Assembly: GCA_934394545.1 (NCBI GenBank)
Contig: CAKRRG010000002.1
Span: forward strand, 50,251-114,250
Direction: 5' to 3'
DNA length: 64,000 nucleotides
Origin: an uncultured Blautia sp.
GTDB lineage: Bacteria > Bacillota > Clostridia > Lachnospirales > Lachnospiraceae
Each line of letters opens with the position of its first letter. Within the stretch, counting starts at the first letter, position 1. The notes under the pieces are model-generated. The model was not told the origin of the DNA. It saw only the letters and a program-made list of their open reading frames with translations, and made no database searches. Shown here piece after piece: positions 53,224 through 62,524 of the stretch. Both the position numbers and the translations under genes were made by a program.

Positions 53224-54600
53224 ATGTTTCATGTGATTCCGGACAATTTCTTTGTCCCATTGTCCTCTCCTAATCGAATTGTATACTGGGAATGTATCAG
53301 CCGGCTGTTTTCCATTATGGAGCACCAGCTTTCTTTTGGCGTGGAAAGAGAGGTTCTGGTGGATGAACTGGAATTTTATTTTGAACAGGAAAATGCAGCA
53401 CAGCTGGTGGAAGAAGAATTTCAGTCAAATGACAGCAGAAGCCGGGCAAATGGAATTTTGCGCCGTCTGGAATATTATGGCTGGATAGAAGTGGAGACAG
53501 ACAAAAGCTATGTGCAGCGTGTGAATTTTGAAGAATATGCGGTGAAGGTGATCAAGACACTGCTGGATATTGCAGATGGCAAGCAAATAGAATATCAGGG
53601 CTACATTTATACCATTTACAGTCTGGTAAAGGGAAGCATGGACAGGCCCGGTATCGTACTTATGCAGATATGGGAAAATACAGATTATCTCATTACCGGA
53701 CTAAAAAATCTCAATTCTAACATTAAGCATTATATTGATGACCTTACCAGACACAGTACAGTGGCACAGATCATGGATGCTTTGTTTAATGATTATATTA
53801 CAAATATTGTAGACAAGGCGTATCATCGTCTTTTGACTTCTGATAATGTTTCTAAGTTCCGCCCGGAAATTATAGAAAGCTTGGAGCAAAAAAGCCACAA
53901 TGAAGACTTTCTGGAAAAGGCTTCTGCAGAAATTGCGTCTATACGGGAAATTTCAAAAGAAGAAGGACGTGAGCTGACGTATCATTTTCTTCATGAAATT
54001 ATTGAGGCCTTTCGCAACATGGATGAAATTCTTCAGGAAATCAACCAGAAGAATACCCAATATCAGCGTGCGGCTATTAACCGTGCCAAATTTTTGCTTG
54101 CGGGAAATGAAGATGTGCGGGGACAGCTGAAAGAAATCCTTATGGGGATCAATGAGGAGATTAACAGAGAAAATATGGATCTTAGTGGAATTTACAGAAT
54201 CGATTTTCTGGATGATCTGGTGCGTATTTATCAGTGTTCTATTTTGGAACAAAGCTCATTGTATCTGGCTGTGGAAGGCAAGGGCGAATTTGTCCCAGCC
54301 AGTCTTGATGAGGAAGAGCCGGACAAAGAGCTTCGCCGTGAAAAAATGAGAAAAATGGCTGCAAAGATCCAGAAGGTAGTCAGCTTAGAAAAAATCCAGT
54401 CTTATGTTGACAGTCAGCTGGGGGAAAAAGAAGAAATGGAAGCCAGCCAGCTACCCCTTGATCATGAAGACGATTTTATTAAACTGATTTATGTGCGTCT
54501 TTACGGACAACGTAAGAATATGGACTATCTGATAGAGCCATTGGAAGAGCGGGAAGTGAATGGATACCGCTTCAAAGATTTTCGGATACGGAGGAAATAG
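53224..54600 (+). CDS. jetA: JetA-like kleisin subunit (DUF5716, Wadjet/MksF type)
   Basis: A 458-residue protein of the JetA family (MFHVIPDNFFVPLSSPNRIVYW at the start). In Wadjet/MksBEFG complexes this subunit is the kleisin that bridges the SMC dimer. The N-terminus is a winged-helix-like domain with a basic patch, the middle is helical with heptads (about 215-320) and the C-terminus is a second winged-helix-like part. An AAAGGATATT site precedes the start. It is the first gene of a tight operon with jetB and jetC. The family call is good; a role in defence is not established here because jetD is missing. Confidence 0.85.
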   Translation: MFHVIPDNFFVPLSSPNRIVYWECISRLFSIMEHQLSFGVEREVLVDELEFYFEQENAAQLVEEEFQSNDSRSRANGILRRLEYYGWIEVETDKSYVQRVNFEEYAVKVIKTLLDIADGKQIEYQGYIYTIYSLVKGSMDRPGIVLMQIWENTDYLITGLKNLNSNIKHYIDDLTRHSTVAQIMDALFNDYITNIVDKAYHRLLTSDNVSKFRPEIIESLEQKSHNEDFLEKASAEIASIREISKEEGRELTYHFLHEIIEAFRNMDEILQEINQKNTQYQRAAINRAKFLLAGNEDVRGQLKEILMGINEEINRENMDLSGIYRIDFLDDLVRIYQCSILEQSSLYLAVEGKGEFVPASLDEEEPDKELRREKMRKMAAKIQKVVSLEKIQSYVDSQLGEKEEMEASQLPLDHEDDFIKLIYVRLYGQRKNMDYLIEPLEEREVNGYRFKDFRIRRK

Positions 54601-54601
54601 A

Positions 54602-55219
54602 ATGGAATATCTGGAAGGAATGCTGCAAAAAGAAAAGGATAATTTCGGCAGAGTGTGCAACCGTCTTCTGGGAACCTGTTTTGTGTGTAAGGGGAATCAA
54701 AATACGAAGGCAGATTACTACTTCGTGCTGAAATACCGAAAAGAATTTAAAGAATATCTGGGCGTTCTGGGGTATCGTCTTGAAATAAATGAGGAATACG
54801 GAGTGATTCAATTAACCAGTCCCAGAGGGATCAACAGGATGAATCTGAAACTATATGATTCTATTGTGCTATTGATCCTGCGGATTCTTTATGATGAAAA
54901 AAAGCGTGAGCTTTCTGCTGTAGAAGAGGTAATTGTAAACCTTGGTGATATTCAGGATAAGTTTATCAGCCTGAATATCCGTGATAAAATAATTGATAAA
55001 ACAACTATGCGAAATGCGTTAAGTTTGTTCCGCAGATACCAGATCGTAGAGATTCTGGATAGGGATATGGGGGATGAAGAATCCCGTATTTTGATTTACG
55101 ATTCCATCCTGATGGCGGTCCGGGTGGAGGATATTAAGGCTGCATATGAGAAACTGGAAACATACAGAAAGGGAAAGAACGTAAGCGATGAAGAAACTGA
55201 CGAGGATGAAGCTGATTAA
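54602..55219 (+). CDS. jetB: JetB-like subunit (DUF4194, MksE type)
   Basis: A 205-residue protein with tandem winged-helix character (VIVNLGDIQDKFISLNIRDKIID, ALSLFRRYQIVEILDRD), matching the DUF4194/MksE family that binds the kleisin. GGAGGAA precedes ATG 54602, one base after the jetA stop. The C-terminus is acidic and overlaps the jetC start by 32 bp, indicating coupled synthesis of the three subunits. Confidence 0.83.
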   Translation: MEYLEGMLQKEKDNFGRVCNRLLGTCFVCKGNQNTKADYYFVLKYRKEFKEYLGVLGYRLEINEEYGVIQLTSPRGINRMNLKLYDSIVLLILRILYDEKKRELSAVEEVIVNLGDIQDKFISLNIRDKIIDKTTMRNALSLFRRYQIVEILDRDMGDEESRILIYDSILMAVRVEDIKAAYEKLETYRKGKNVSDEETDEDEAD

Positions 55220-58200
55220 CTGGCACAGATTTAATAACTGTACAATTGAGTTTGGAGATTCCACTCTTTTATCAGGGGAAAATGGCGCTGGAAAATCTAC
55301 TCTTCTGGATGCAATTCAGTTTGTGATCATCTGTTCTACGGGCTATTTTAACAAAGCGGCTCATGAGAATGGAAAGCGAAAACTGACTGGTTATATCCGT
55401 TGTAAAACAGGAAAAGAAAACCAGCCATATGAACGGACCGGAGAAATCAGTTCCCATGTTGCGCTGGAATTTTATGAGGAAAGTAAGGATAGATATTTTA
55501 TTATAGGTGCAGTAGTAGATTCTTCTTCAGAAGAACAGGAGACTACAGTACGTTATCTGATGGAGAATACAAGACTTTCAGATGATCTTTTTCTATATGG
55601 AAAACAAGTGAAGTCTATAGCAGAATTTCGAGGGTCAAACATAGATATCCGTCAGTGGTGCAAGACCAATGTGGAAGCACGTAAAATGGTTACAACAAGG
55701 CTTGGAAGGATTGAAGATAAGTTCTTCCGCCTGATTCCAAAAGCACTTGCGTTTAAGCCGATTGACGATATTAAGGACTTTGTTTATTCCTATGTCCTGG
55801 ATGAAAAAGAGGTTAACATTGATGTGTTGCGAGAGAATGTGCGTACCTATCAGGACATGGAACGTACATTGGATAATGTAAAAAAGAGAATGAAAAAGCT
55901 GGAAAATATCCAGACACTTCACCAGCGTGTGCAGAAGCATATTGAGAAAGATGAAATGTATGAATATTTTCTGAAACGTAGTAATCTGGAACTGGTAGAA
56001 AGCCAGATCAGCAGCAATGAGGAGGCGAAAAAGAGTGAGGAAATCCGTCTTTCTCAGGCAAAAGCACAGCTGGAGCTTCTTCAGAAGGAGCGTTTAGAGA
56101 AGCAGGAGATTGCTACAAATCTTCGGGTGGAAATGCGCAATAATCAGGAGTTTGTAGCTTTAGAGGAAGAGAAAAAAGAACTGAAGAGACTTCAGGAGAA
56201 ACGAAATGAAGCTTGCGAAGAGGAGCGTAAATTGCGGCAGAGTGTAACGCAGGCAGCTAAGGAATGTGATGCCTTATTAGGAGTTATGCAGGAAACCGGG
56301 CAGTATGACTGGACTGCAGGGAATAAGAATTCCGGGTTAAGTATTCTGGAATATCGTAAACAGCTTCAAAATCTGGATTCGGATATAAATACTGCAGAGA
56401 TAAAGAATCTTGCGGATCAGGTGATTCACTTTAAAGGGGAAAAACTGGGGGAATTACAAAGAGAGCTGGCACAATTGCAGATTCAGTTAAATCAGAATCA
56501 TAATGAGCGTGAAAAATTAAGTAAAAAAATCAATAAGCTGAAGCGAAAAAAACTGACATATCCTTCTGGTGTAGAGCTTCTTGTAGAAGAGGTACAAGAA
56601 GAATTTGCAGGAATTGGAAGGGAAATCCAGCCGGGAGTGCTTTGTGAAATGCTGGAAATCCAGGATGAAGAATGGAGAAATGCAGTAGAAGGTTATTTAA
56701 ATACACAGCGTTTTTATGTGCTTGTTGAACCGGAAAATTTTGATATTGCTCTTGGCATTTATGACCGTCTTAGAAGAGAGAAAAAGGTTTATGGTGTAGG
56801 TCTTATTAATACAAAAGATTTGGAAAAATATAATACCGCACCTGAGGGAACTCTTGCAGAAATAGTAACATCCCAGAATAAATATGCCCGTCAGTATAGC
56901 AATATGGTTCTTGGTAAAGTTCAGATGTGTGAGCGGTATGAAGAGTTGAAAAAGCATTCAATTTCCATAACAAAGGGCTGTATGAGATATCAGAATGGTG
57001 TGGCAAGTGCTATCAAACCAGAGGTATTTCGTGTACCGTTTATCGGAAAAAATGCTTTTACAGTACAGCTGGCACAAGCGGAAACAGAGTTTCAGACGCT
57101 GAGTGATGCAATTGAAAAACAGGAGAAGAAGCGAGCGGATGCGAACCAGATGCTGGGGCTTCTTTCTACGGATAGCGATGTGGATATTAAGTATCGGCTG
57201 GATGTGATTGGTGTTCTCCAAAATGTAACTAAGTCCATGGCGAAATGTGAGGAAAACATACAGAAATTAAAAGAAAATTCTACGTTGATCCAGAAACAAG
57301 TGCAGTTGGATGAATTGGAGCGAGTAATTAGTGGCCTGGACGCAGTTATTCTTTCTGATACTGAAAAAATCGGTGGGATGAGAAGCAGAATACAGGATCT
57401 GATTACCAGAAAACAGACACTTCTGGAAAAACAGACCAAAGAACAGAGGGCAGCAGCGGATCTTTGTACATCCGCAGGTGACCGCTTAAGTAACTGGAAT
57501 CAGGAATATAAAAAAGCTCTGGGAGCAGAAACAATTGAGCTGTTTCAGAGTGAATATTTCTTTAAACCGTTTAATAAGCGGAAGTATAATAGTGATAGAT
57601 GCCAGACTGCAAAAGAGGATATGGTAAATGCCATGGCTTCCTATAAAACGGAGCATGATTTTGGTGCAGCGGCCAGCTTAGACGGATTTCCTGAATTTGA
57701 AGCTGTGTATGAGAGACTGAAAAGCTCAGAGCTTCTTAAATATGAGGATCAGGTACAGTTCGCACGTGAAGCAGCAGAAACGGAATTCCGTGAGCAGTTC
57801 CTGGCAAAATTACAGGAGAATATGAAGCTTGCCCAGGGTGAATTTAAGGAACTGAACAAGGCACTAAAGGGTATTGATTTCAGCAGTGAACGCTATGAAT
57901 TTCAGTTCATGCCAAGCAAAAAATACCGCAATTATTATGAGATGATCATGGATGATTTTAATGTGACACAGGGTGAATCCCTGTTTTCCGGGATTTTCCA
58001 TGAGACACATAAGGACGTAATCGAAGAGCTGTTTGAGCAGCTTTCTGTAAGCGGAGACAACAGTGCACAGGCATTAGATGAGTTTACGGATTACCGTACC
58101 TACATGGATTATGACATTAAGATCATACATAATGATGGAACCTATTCTTACTATTCCAAGGTGTGTGAGGAGAAGAGCGGCGGTGAGACACAGACACCAT

Positions 58201-58490
58201 TTTATGTCACTGTGGCAGCTTCTTTTGTGCAGCTTTACAGCAATAATATTGGGGGTGAGGCAGCAGGTCTGGTGCTGTTTGATGAGGCCTTTAACAACAT
58301 GGATGATGAAAGGATTGGCGGCGTGCTGGAATTCCTACGGCGTCTTCCATTGCAGCTGATCATTGCCGCTCCACCTGATAAAATCCAGTATATTGGACCT
58401 TCCATGGATGAGATCATGCTGGTAATGACTGACCAGAAGCGGAGCTATGTGGAGGAATATCACAATGCAGTCTTTGCGGGAAAATCCTGA
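55188..58490 (+). CDS. jetC: JetC-like SMC ATPase (MksB type)
   Basis: An 1100-residue SMC-like ATPase that would form the DNA-embracing motor. Walker A GENGAGKST (30-38) and a long coiled coil (about 230-480 and 640-870) flank a central hinge-like region. The C-terminal head has signature KSGGETQ (996-1002) and Walker B VLFDEAFNNMDDERI with Asp1032/Glu1033. All ATPase residues are intact. No JetD nuclease gene follows; instead two very short ORFs are coupled to the end of jetC. Confidence 0.9.
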   Translation: MKKLTRMKLINWHRFNNCTIEFGDSTLLSGENGAGKSTLLDAIQFVIICSTGYFNKAAHENGKRKLTGYIRCKTGKENQPYERTGEISSHVALEFYEESKDRYFIIGAVVDSSSEEQETTVRYLMENTRLSDDLFLYGKQVKSIAEFRGSNIDIRQWCKTNVEARKMVTTRLGRIEDKFFRLIPKALAFKPIDDIKDFVYSYVLDEKEVNIDVLRENVRTYQDMERTLDNVKKRMKKLENIQTLHQRVQKHIEKDEMYEYFLKRSNLELVESQISSNEEAKKSEEIRLSQAKAQLELLQKERLEKQEIATNLRVEMRNNQEFVALEEEKKELKRLQEKRNEACEEERKLRQSVTQAAKECDALLGVMQETGQYDWTAGNKNSGLSILEYRKQLQNLDSDINTAEIKNLADQVIHFKGEKLGELQRELAQLQIQLNQNHNEREKLSKKINKLKRKKLTYPSGVELLVEEVQEEFAGIGREIQPGVLCEMLEIQDEEWRNAVEGYLNTQRFYVLVEPENFDIALGIYDRLRREKKVYGVGLINTKDLEKYNTAPEGTLAEIVTSQNKYARQYSNMVLGKVQMCERYEELKKHSISITKGCMRYQNGVASAIKPEVFRVPFIGKNAFTVQLAQAETEFQTLSDAIEKQEKKRADANQMLGLLSTDSDVDIKYRLDVIGVLQNVTKSMAKCEENIQKLKENSTLIQKQVQLDELERVISGLDAVILSDTEKIGGMRSRIQDLITRKQTLLEKQTKEQRAAADLCTSAGDRLSNWNQEYKKALGAETIELFQSEYFFKPFNKRKYNSDRCQTAKEDMVNAMASYKTEHDFGAAASLDGFPEFEAVYERLKSSELLKYEDQVQFAREAAETEFREQFLAKLQENMKLAQGEFKELNKALKGIDFSSERYEFQFMPSKKYRNYYEMIMDDFNVTQGESLFSGIFHETHKDVIEELFEQLSVSGDNSAQALDEFTDYRTYMDYDIKIIHNDGTYSYYSKVCEEKSGGETQTPFYVTVAASFVQLYSNNIGGEAAGLVLFDEAFNNMDDERIGGVLEFLRRLPLQLIIAAPPDKIQYIGPSMDEIMLVMTDQKRSYVEEYHNAVFAGKS

Positions 58491-58599
58491 AATTGACAGT
58501 TGCACACAGATAGCTGAGGTATTAAAATATATGAAAATAACACAGCTGAAGCTGGAACAGGAATGCCAGCATGTCTGCAAAAGGAGGTACCGCATATGA
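58465..58599 (+). CDS. 44-residue ORF coupled to jetC
   Basis: The frame begins MQSLRENPEIDSCTQIAEVL and ends in a basic KRRYRI. It overlaps the end of jetC by 26 bp, has GGAGG 9 nt upstream of its ATG (inside jetC), and its TGA overlaps the ATG of the next gene (ATGA at 58596-58599). It may be a real tiny protein or only a coupling frame that carries ribosomes to the 99-residue gene. No similarity is recognised. Confidence 0.45.
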   Translation: MQSLRENPEIDSCTQIAEVLKYMKITQLKLEQECQHVCKRRYRI

Positions 58600-58895
58600 C
58601 AACATTGGAAATTCTGGACCGTCTGCAAGGTGATGCACTGAAAGACGATGAACTTCGAAGAAAGCTTTTGGCAACCCGTTTGGAAAAGGATCCTCTCACT
58701 GTTTTTTGCAGATTATGCAGGGAACTTGGCTATGAATTGTATGAAATGGATCTGGTATCCGCCGGAGAAGATTTCTATGCAACCATGCGTCGCAGTACCA
58801 ACGGCGGAGGTGAAAATTCCCCGAAACTGGAGGGCGAAGATGACTTTTATGAGCTGCTTATGGCAAGCCTTGAGGCAGCTGAGAAAGCAGAATAG
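58596..58895 (+). CDS. 99-residue protein ending the jet operon
   Basis: A small acidic, probably helical protein with AAAGGAGG 8-9 nt upstream of its start. The stretch DDELRRKLLATRLEKDPLT, then RELGYELYEMDLV, loosely recalls the Nif11 fold, but the middle contains a flexible STNGGGENSP linker and no peptide-modifying enzyme is nearby, so I do not call it a RiPP precursor. It occupies the place where jetD would be in a Wadjet locus. Function unknown. Confidence 0.65.
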   Translation: MTTLEILDRLQGDALKDDELRRKLLATRLEKDPLTVFCRLCRELGYELYEMDLVSAGEDFYATMRRSTNGGGENSPKLEGEDDFYELLMASLEAAEKAE

Positions 58896-59001
58896 AATTG
58901 GTTCCAGTTGACATCAACTATAAGTATTTTGATAAGCCAAAAGCATTGTGTAAAACGTTATGTAAACTAAAAGAGTAACGGCTGAAAAACAGGGAGTATG
59001 T

Positions 59002-59691
59002 ATGGCAGAATTAACTGAATTACAGAGGCGGTTATTTGAATTACAAGATACAAAATACCGTGATTTCCACAGCAAATTAATGCCAGAAAAAGATAAGGAA
59101 ACAGTCATTGGAATTCGAGTTCCGGCTCTTCGGAAATTTGCCAAAGAATTTGCGAAAACTTCCGAGACGGAGGTTTTTTTGCAGTTGCTTCCACACTATT
59201 ATTATGAGGAAAATAACCTCCATATGATGCTGATCACGGGAATAAAAGACTATTCGAAATGTATGGAAGAAGTTCAGCGATTCCTTCCCTATATTGACAA
59301 CTGGGCTACCTGTGATTTCCCAGAGCCAAAGTGTTTTCGTAAGAACAAAGAGGCAGTATTAATAGAGGTGAAAAAGTGGATCAAATCCGCTGAAACCTAC
59401 ACCATCCGCTACGGAATTGGCATGCTTATGCGCCTTTTCCTGGACGAGGATTTTTCCCCGAAATATCTTGAAATGGTGGCTGGCGTGCAGTCTCAGGAAT
59501 ATTATGTAAACATGATGATTGCCTGGTATTTTGCCACTGCACTGGTAAAACAGTGGGAGGAAACTGTACCTTATATTGAACAGCACAGGCTGTCAGAGTG
59601 GGTGCACAAAAAGACTATTCAGAAAGCGGTAGAGAGTTACAGGATTACACCGGAACAGAAGGAGTATTTGAAAAGATTCCGGCAGAAATAG
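59002..59691 (+). CDS. AlkD-like DNA alkylation repair protein
   Basis: A 229-residue HEAT-like-repeat protein of the DNA alkylation repair family (PF08713), which excises cationic N3/N7-alkyl purines without base flipping. Conserved features include GIRVPALRKFAKE, PYIDNWATCD (the Trp and Asp of the catalytic region) and a C-terminal helical repeat, WVHKKTIQKAVES. It has its own upstream region with TTGACA inside an AGTTGAcaTCAACT palindrome (about 58908-58921), so it is probably transcribed separately from the jet operon. Confidence 0.88.
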   Translation: MAELTELQRRLFELQDTKYRDFHSKLMPEKDKETVIGIRVPALRKFAKEFAKTSETEVFLQLLPHYYYEENNLHMMLITGIKDYSKCMEEVQRFLPYIDNWATCDFPEPKCFRKNKEAVLIEVKKWIKSAETYTIRYGIGMLMRLFLDEDFSPKYLEMVAGVQSQEYYVNMMIAWYFATALVKQWEETVPYIEQHRLSEWVHKKTIQKAVESYRITPEQKEYLKRFRQK

Positions 59692-59725
59692 GATTTTATG
59701 GTTTAGAGATTAAGAAATGAAAAAC

Positions 59726-59774
59726 GCCAGAATGAAAAGCTTTATGGTGAGGATAAAGCAAATTTCATTCTGGC
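59726..59774. terminator. Bidirectional terminator between convergent genes
   Basis: GCCAGAATGAAA (59726-59737) pairs perfectly with TTTCATTCTGGC (59763-59774), and an inner GCTTTAT/ATAAAGC helix completes the hairpin. A and T tracts flank it on both sides, serving both the AlkD-like and GH13 genes. Confidence 0.88.
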
Positions 59775-59818
59775 ATTTTGTATTTACGTGAGCATAAGAT
59801 CCTGATGTCTGCCGCAAA

Positions 59819-61516
59819 TTAGCGGAAGCTCTTCAGCCAGTTCACAAGAGAATCATGCCAGATGTTGTCGTAAACAGTTTTCTTCATCTGGTCGGTTACC
59901 GGACCGTTGTTTGCCATTTTTGCAAGGATGCAGGCCTGGAGTTCTTCCACAGTCATGTTCTCTGGGGACTTGGACCAGTCTACAGTTACTTCGGATTTAT
60001 CGGAAGTAGGCTCGGCCGTAGCAACCGTATTAGTTGATGTACTGTCAGCCGTTTTTTTAGAAGTATTTCCTGTGTTGGCAGAGTTATTTGCGGCAACTGC
60101 AACAGTTTCCTCTATATTATCCGTTTCTGCAACATTTTCCTGCATTTTCACATTCATTTCTACAGGTTTATACTCTGGCATATCTCCTGCCGGAACCCAG
60201 ATATTTCCACTGTTTCCTGCAACAGTCACATGAATGCGTCCGTTTTCCACAGCCACTTTTTCCCCGGTCAGAGTACCTATATATTCAGCAGCATTTCCGG
60301 CAGCCAGACTCATGGAAGCAGCATTGTCATCATTATTTACAGTGACGATCACGCGAACTCTATCCAGATTACGGGCAAAAGCATACTGACGGTTGGTAAG
60401 CATAAGTTCTGCGTAGCTTCCATAACTAAGAGCAGGCGTATTCTGGCGGACTTTTCCAAGGGCAGAAACAAGGGCTGTGCAAGGATTTTTCTCCACTGCG
60501 TCAGCATAATCAGCAAGATTCAGGGCAGGTCTTAGGCTGTCATCAGAAGTGCGCTCTTTACGTCCTTCGATTCCGAATTCAGAACCATAATAGATGCTTG
60601 GTACTCCCGGAAGAGTGTAAAGAAGCACATGAACAGGTGCAAAGTGTGCTTTGTTGGAAAGCTTCGTATAAATACGTTCCACATCATGGTTGTCCACGAA
60701 ATTATAAAGGTCAAGGTCACCCATGTTCTGCAGATATTTTACAGTATGTGCAATCTCGAAATAGTTGTGATCATTGTGTCCGCTGTAAAGGGCTTTATGA
60801 AGTGCGTAGTTAGTTACGCTGTGAAGAGTGCTTCCGTTTACCCAGCGGCTGTAATCGCCATGAATAACCTCGCCCATGAGCCAGAAATCAGGTTTCACTT
60901 CATCGGCAGTATGGCGAAGCTGTTTCATAAAATCAAAGTCCAGAACATCTGCAGCATCAAGGCGGATGCCGTCCACATCAAATTCAGAAACCCAGAAACG
61001 GATTACATCACAAATATAATTCTGAACATCAGGATTGCGCTGGTTTAATTTGGCCAGAAGGTTATATCCACCCCAGTTTTCATAGGAAAAACCATCGTTA
61101 TACTCTGTGTTTCCAGCGAAGTTTACGTTGCAATACCAGTTTACATAAGGTGAATTCTGACGGTTTTTCTGAATATCTTTAAATGCAAAAAAGTCACGTC
61201 CGGTGTGATTAAATACACCATCAAAAATAACTTTAATTCCCTTCTCATGGCAGGCAGCTACGAAATTTTTCAGATCCTCGTTATCACCTAATCGGGAGTC
61301 GAGCTTCTTGTAATCAGTAGTCTCATACCCATGTCCCACACTTTCAAATAAAGGACCTATATATAAAGCAGTGCATCCGATTTCCTTAATATGGTCAATC
61401 CATGGAAGGAGAGTATTCAGTCTGTGAACCGGCTCACCATACTCATTCTGCTTTGGTGCACCAGTCAAACCCAGTGGATAAATGTGATAAAAAATTGCCT
61501 CGTTATACCAACTCAT
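59819..61516 (-). CDS. GH13 alpha-amylase-family enzyme with C-terminal helical domain
   Basis: A 565-residue cytoplasmic glucan hydrolase or transferase. The family regions are FDGVFNHTGRD, GIRLDAADVLDFD (nucleophile Asp), WLMGEVIHGDY (acid Glu) and NFVDNHDVERI (stabilising Asp), and a beta-sandwich follows. A low-complexity Ala/Asn/Thr/Ser linker and a helical domain of about 55 residues (VEELQACILAKMANNG) end the protein, which is unusual. ATG 61516 with GAGGTG 6 nt upstream is chosen over GTG 61525. Substrate is likely maltodextrin or glycogen-derived. Confidence 0.87.
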   Translation of the reverse strand: MSWYNEAIFYHIYPLGLTGAPKQNEYGEPVHRLNTLLPWIDHIKEIGCTALYIGPLFESVGHGYETTDYKKLDSRLGDNEDLKNFVAACHEKGIKVIFDGVFNHTGRDFFAFKDIQKNRQNSPYVNWYCNVNFAGNTEYNDGFSYENWGGYNLLAKLNQRNPDVQNYICDVIRFWVSEFDVDGIRLDAADVLDFDFMKQLRHTADEVKPDFWLMGEVIHGDYSRWVNGSTLHSVTNYALHKALYSGHNDHNYFEIAHTVKYLQNMGDLDLYNFVDNHDVERIYTKLSNKAHFAPVHVLLYTLPGVPSIYYGSEFGIEGRKERTSDDSLRPALNLADYADAVEKNPCTALVSALGKVRQNTPALSYGSYAELMLTNRQYAFARNLDRVRVIVTVNNDDNAASMSLAAGNAAEYIGTLTGEKVAVENGRIHVTVAGNSGNIWVPAGDMPEYKPVEMNVKMQENVAETDNIEETVAVAANNSANTGNTSKKTADSTSTNTVATAEPTSDKSEVTVDWSKSPENMTVEELQACILAKMANNGPVTDQMKKTVYDNIWHDSLVNWLKSFR

Positions 61517-61764
61517 GTCTAACACCTCTGTCGTTTAAATTTGATTTGTATTTCAATGTCTTTTATAATAGCAGATTTTGGGAGTTTATTCCATATAAAA
61601 ATATGATGATCATAAGTTGCTGCTCGCAGTGAAGGTATTACGGGAAAAAGCACAGAAATCGGTAAGCTACATTCATGCAATAAAAAAGTTTAGATAATTA
61701 TCAGGTGGTTTTTAAAGAGAGAATTTGGTACAATAGTATCAAAATTAATATAAGGAGAGTGTCT

Positions 61765-62481
61765 GTGTTGAATAATAAAAAATGGAAAAAATTCCAGCAT
61801 CTTACGGAAGAATGTTACAATGATATGATTGGCTTCGCTGAGAAGAGCAGCTGTTGGTTACAGGCATTTGAACTGTTGAAGGAAATTGTGCTGGAAGAAA
61901 GACAGCAAAGACCTGGTTTTGCATCCGAGTTGGAAAAACTGGAAGATGAAACTGATTATGCATATGATATTTCTGGATGGCTGGAAGACTGCCTGGATGA
62001 AATGGATATGCGCGAAGAGCATGAAATTCTTTTAAAAATGTGTGAAGACTTGCTTGGTATGTTTGGCTGGCCTGAATATACCGGCTCAGATTTGAAAATG
62101 CGAAAGATATTTGCATTGTTAAGTCTTGGTAGAAATCAGGAAGCCTTCTCTTATTTTGAAAAGTGGTTAAACAAAGAACCGGAAAATATTGTGGCTGCAA
62201 CTGCTGGTATTTACGCTTGTATTGCAATAGAGGATTACGAAAAGGGCCAGGAATTGATAGACCATTTTATATTGAATCCAAACAAGTGCTCAGATGAAAA
62301 TGATATCATTTTTACGGCGGCTTCGAAGTTCTATGAAAAGTCTGGGAATGAAGCGGCGAAAAAACAGATTGATAAGGCGTTGGAAGATTATGACAAATAT
62401 CTGGAACAGTATTTTCAGGGAATGGAAGATGAGGAGGATGACATACTTTGTTTTGATGATGAAGAACTTCCATTTAATTGA
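61765..62481 (+). CDS. Hypothetical TPR-like protein
   Basis: A soluble, acidic, all-helical protein of about 238 residues. Repeating helical pairs (ALLSLGRNQEAFSYFEKWLNKEPE; AIEDYEKGQELIDHFILNP) resemble tetratricopeptide repeats, suggesting a protein-binding scaffold. AAGGAGAG lies 5 nt before GTG 61765 and 8 nt before TTG 61768; either may be the start. A TACAAT -10 is seen at about 61729. It precedes an ArsC/Spx-like gene by 43 bp. No partner is recognised. Confidence 0.65.
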   Translation: MLNNKKWKKFQHLTEECYNDMIGFAEKSSCWLQAFELLKEIVLEERQQRPGFASELEKLEDETDYAYDISGWLEDCLDEMDMREEHEILLKMCEDLLGMFGWPEYTGSDLKMRKIFALLSLGRNQEAFSYFEKWLNKEPENIVAATAGIYACIAIEDYEKGQELIDHFILNPNKCSDENDIIFTAASKFYEKSGNEAAKKQIDKALEDYDKYLEQYFQGMEDEEDDILCFDDEELPFN

Positions 62482-62524
62482 TTTGCAAATTGTTAAACGT
62501 CTACAATGATAGGAGGAAAATGCT

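Noticed and set aside
58596..58895. RiPP (Nif11-type) precursor call for the 99-residue jet-operon protein
   Set aside because: The N-terminal half is only loosely similar, there is no double-Gly leader junction with a Cys/Ser-rich core, and no modification enzyme or transporter is nearby.
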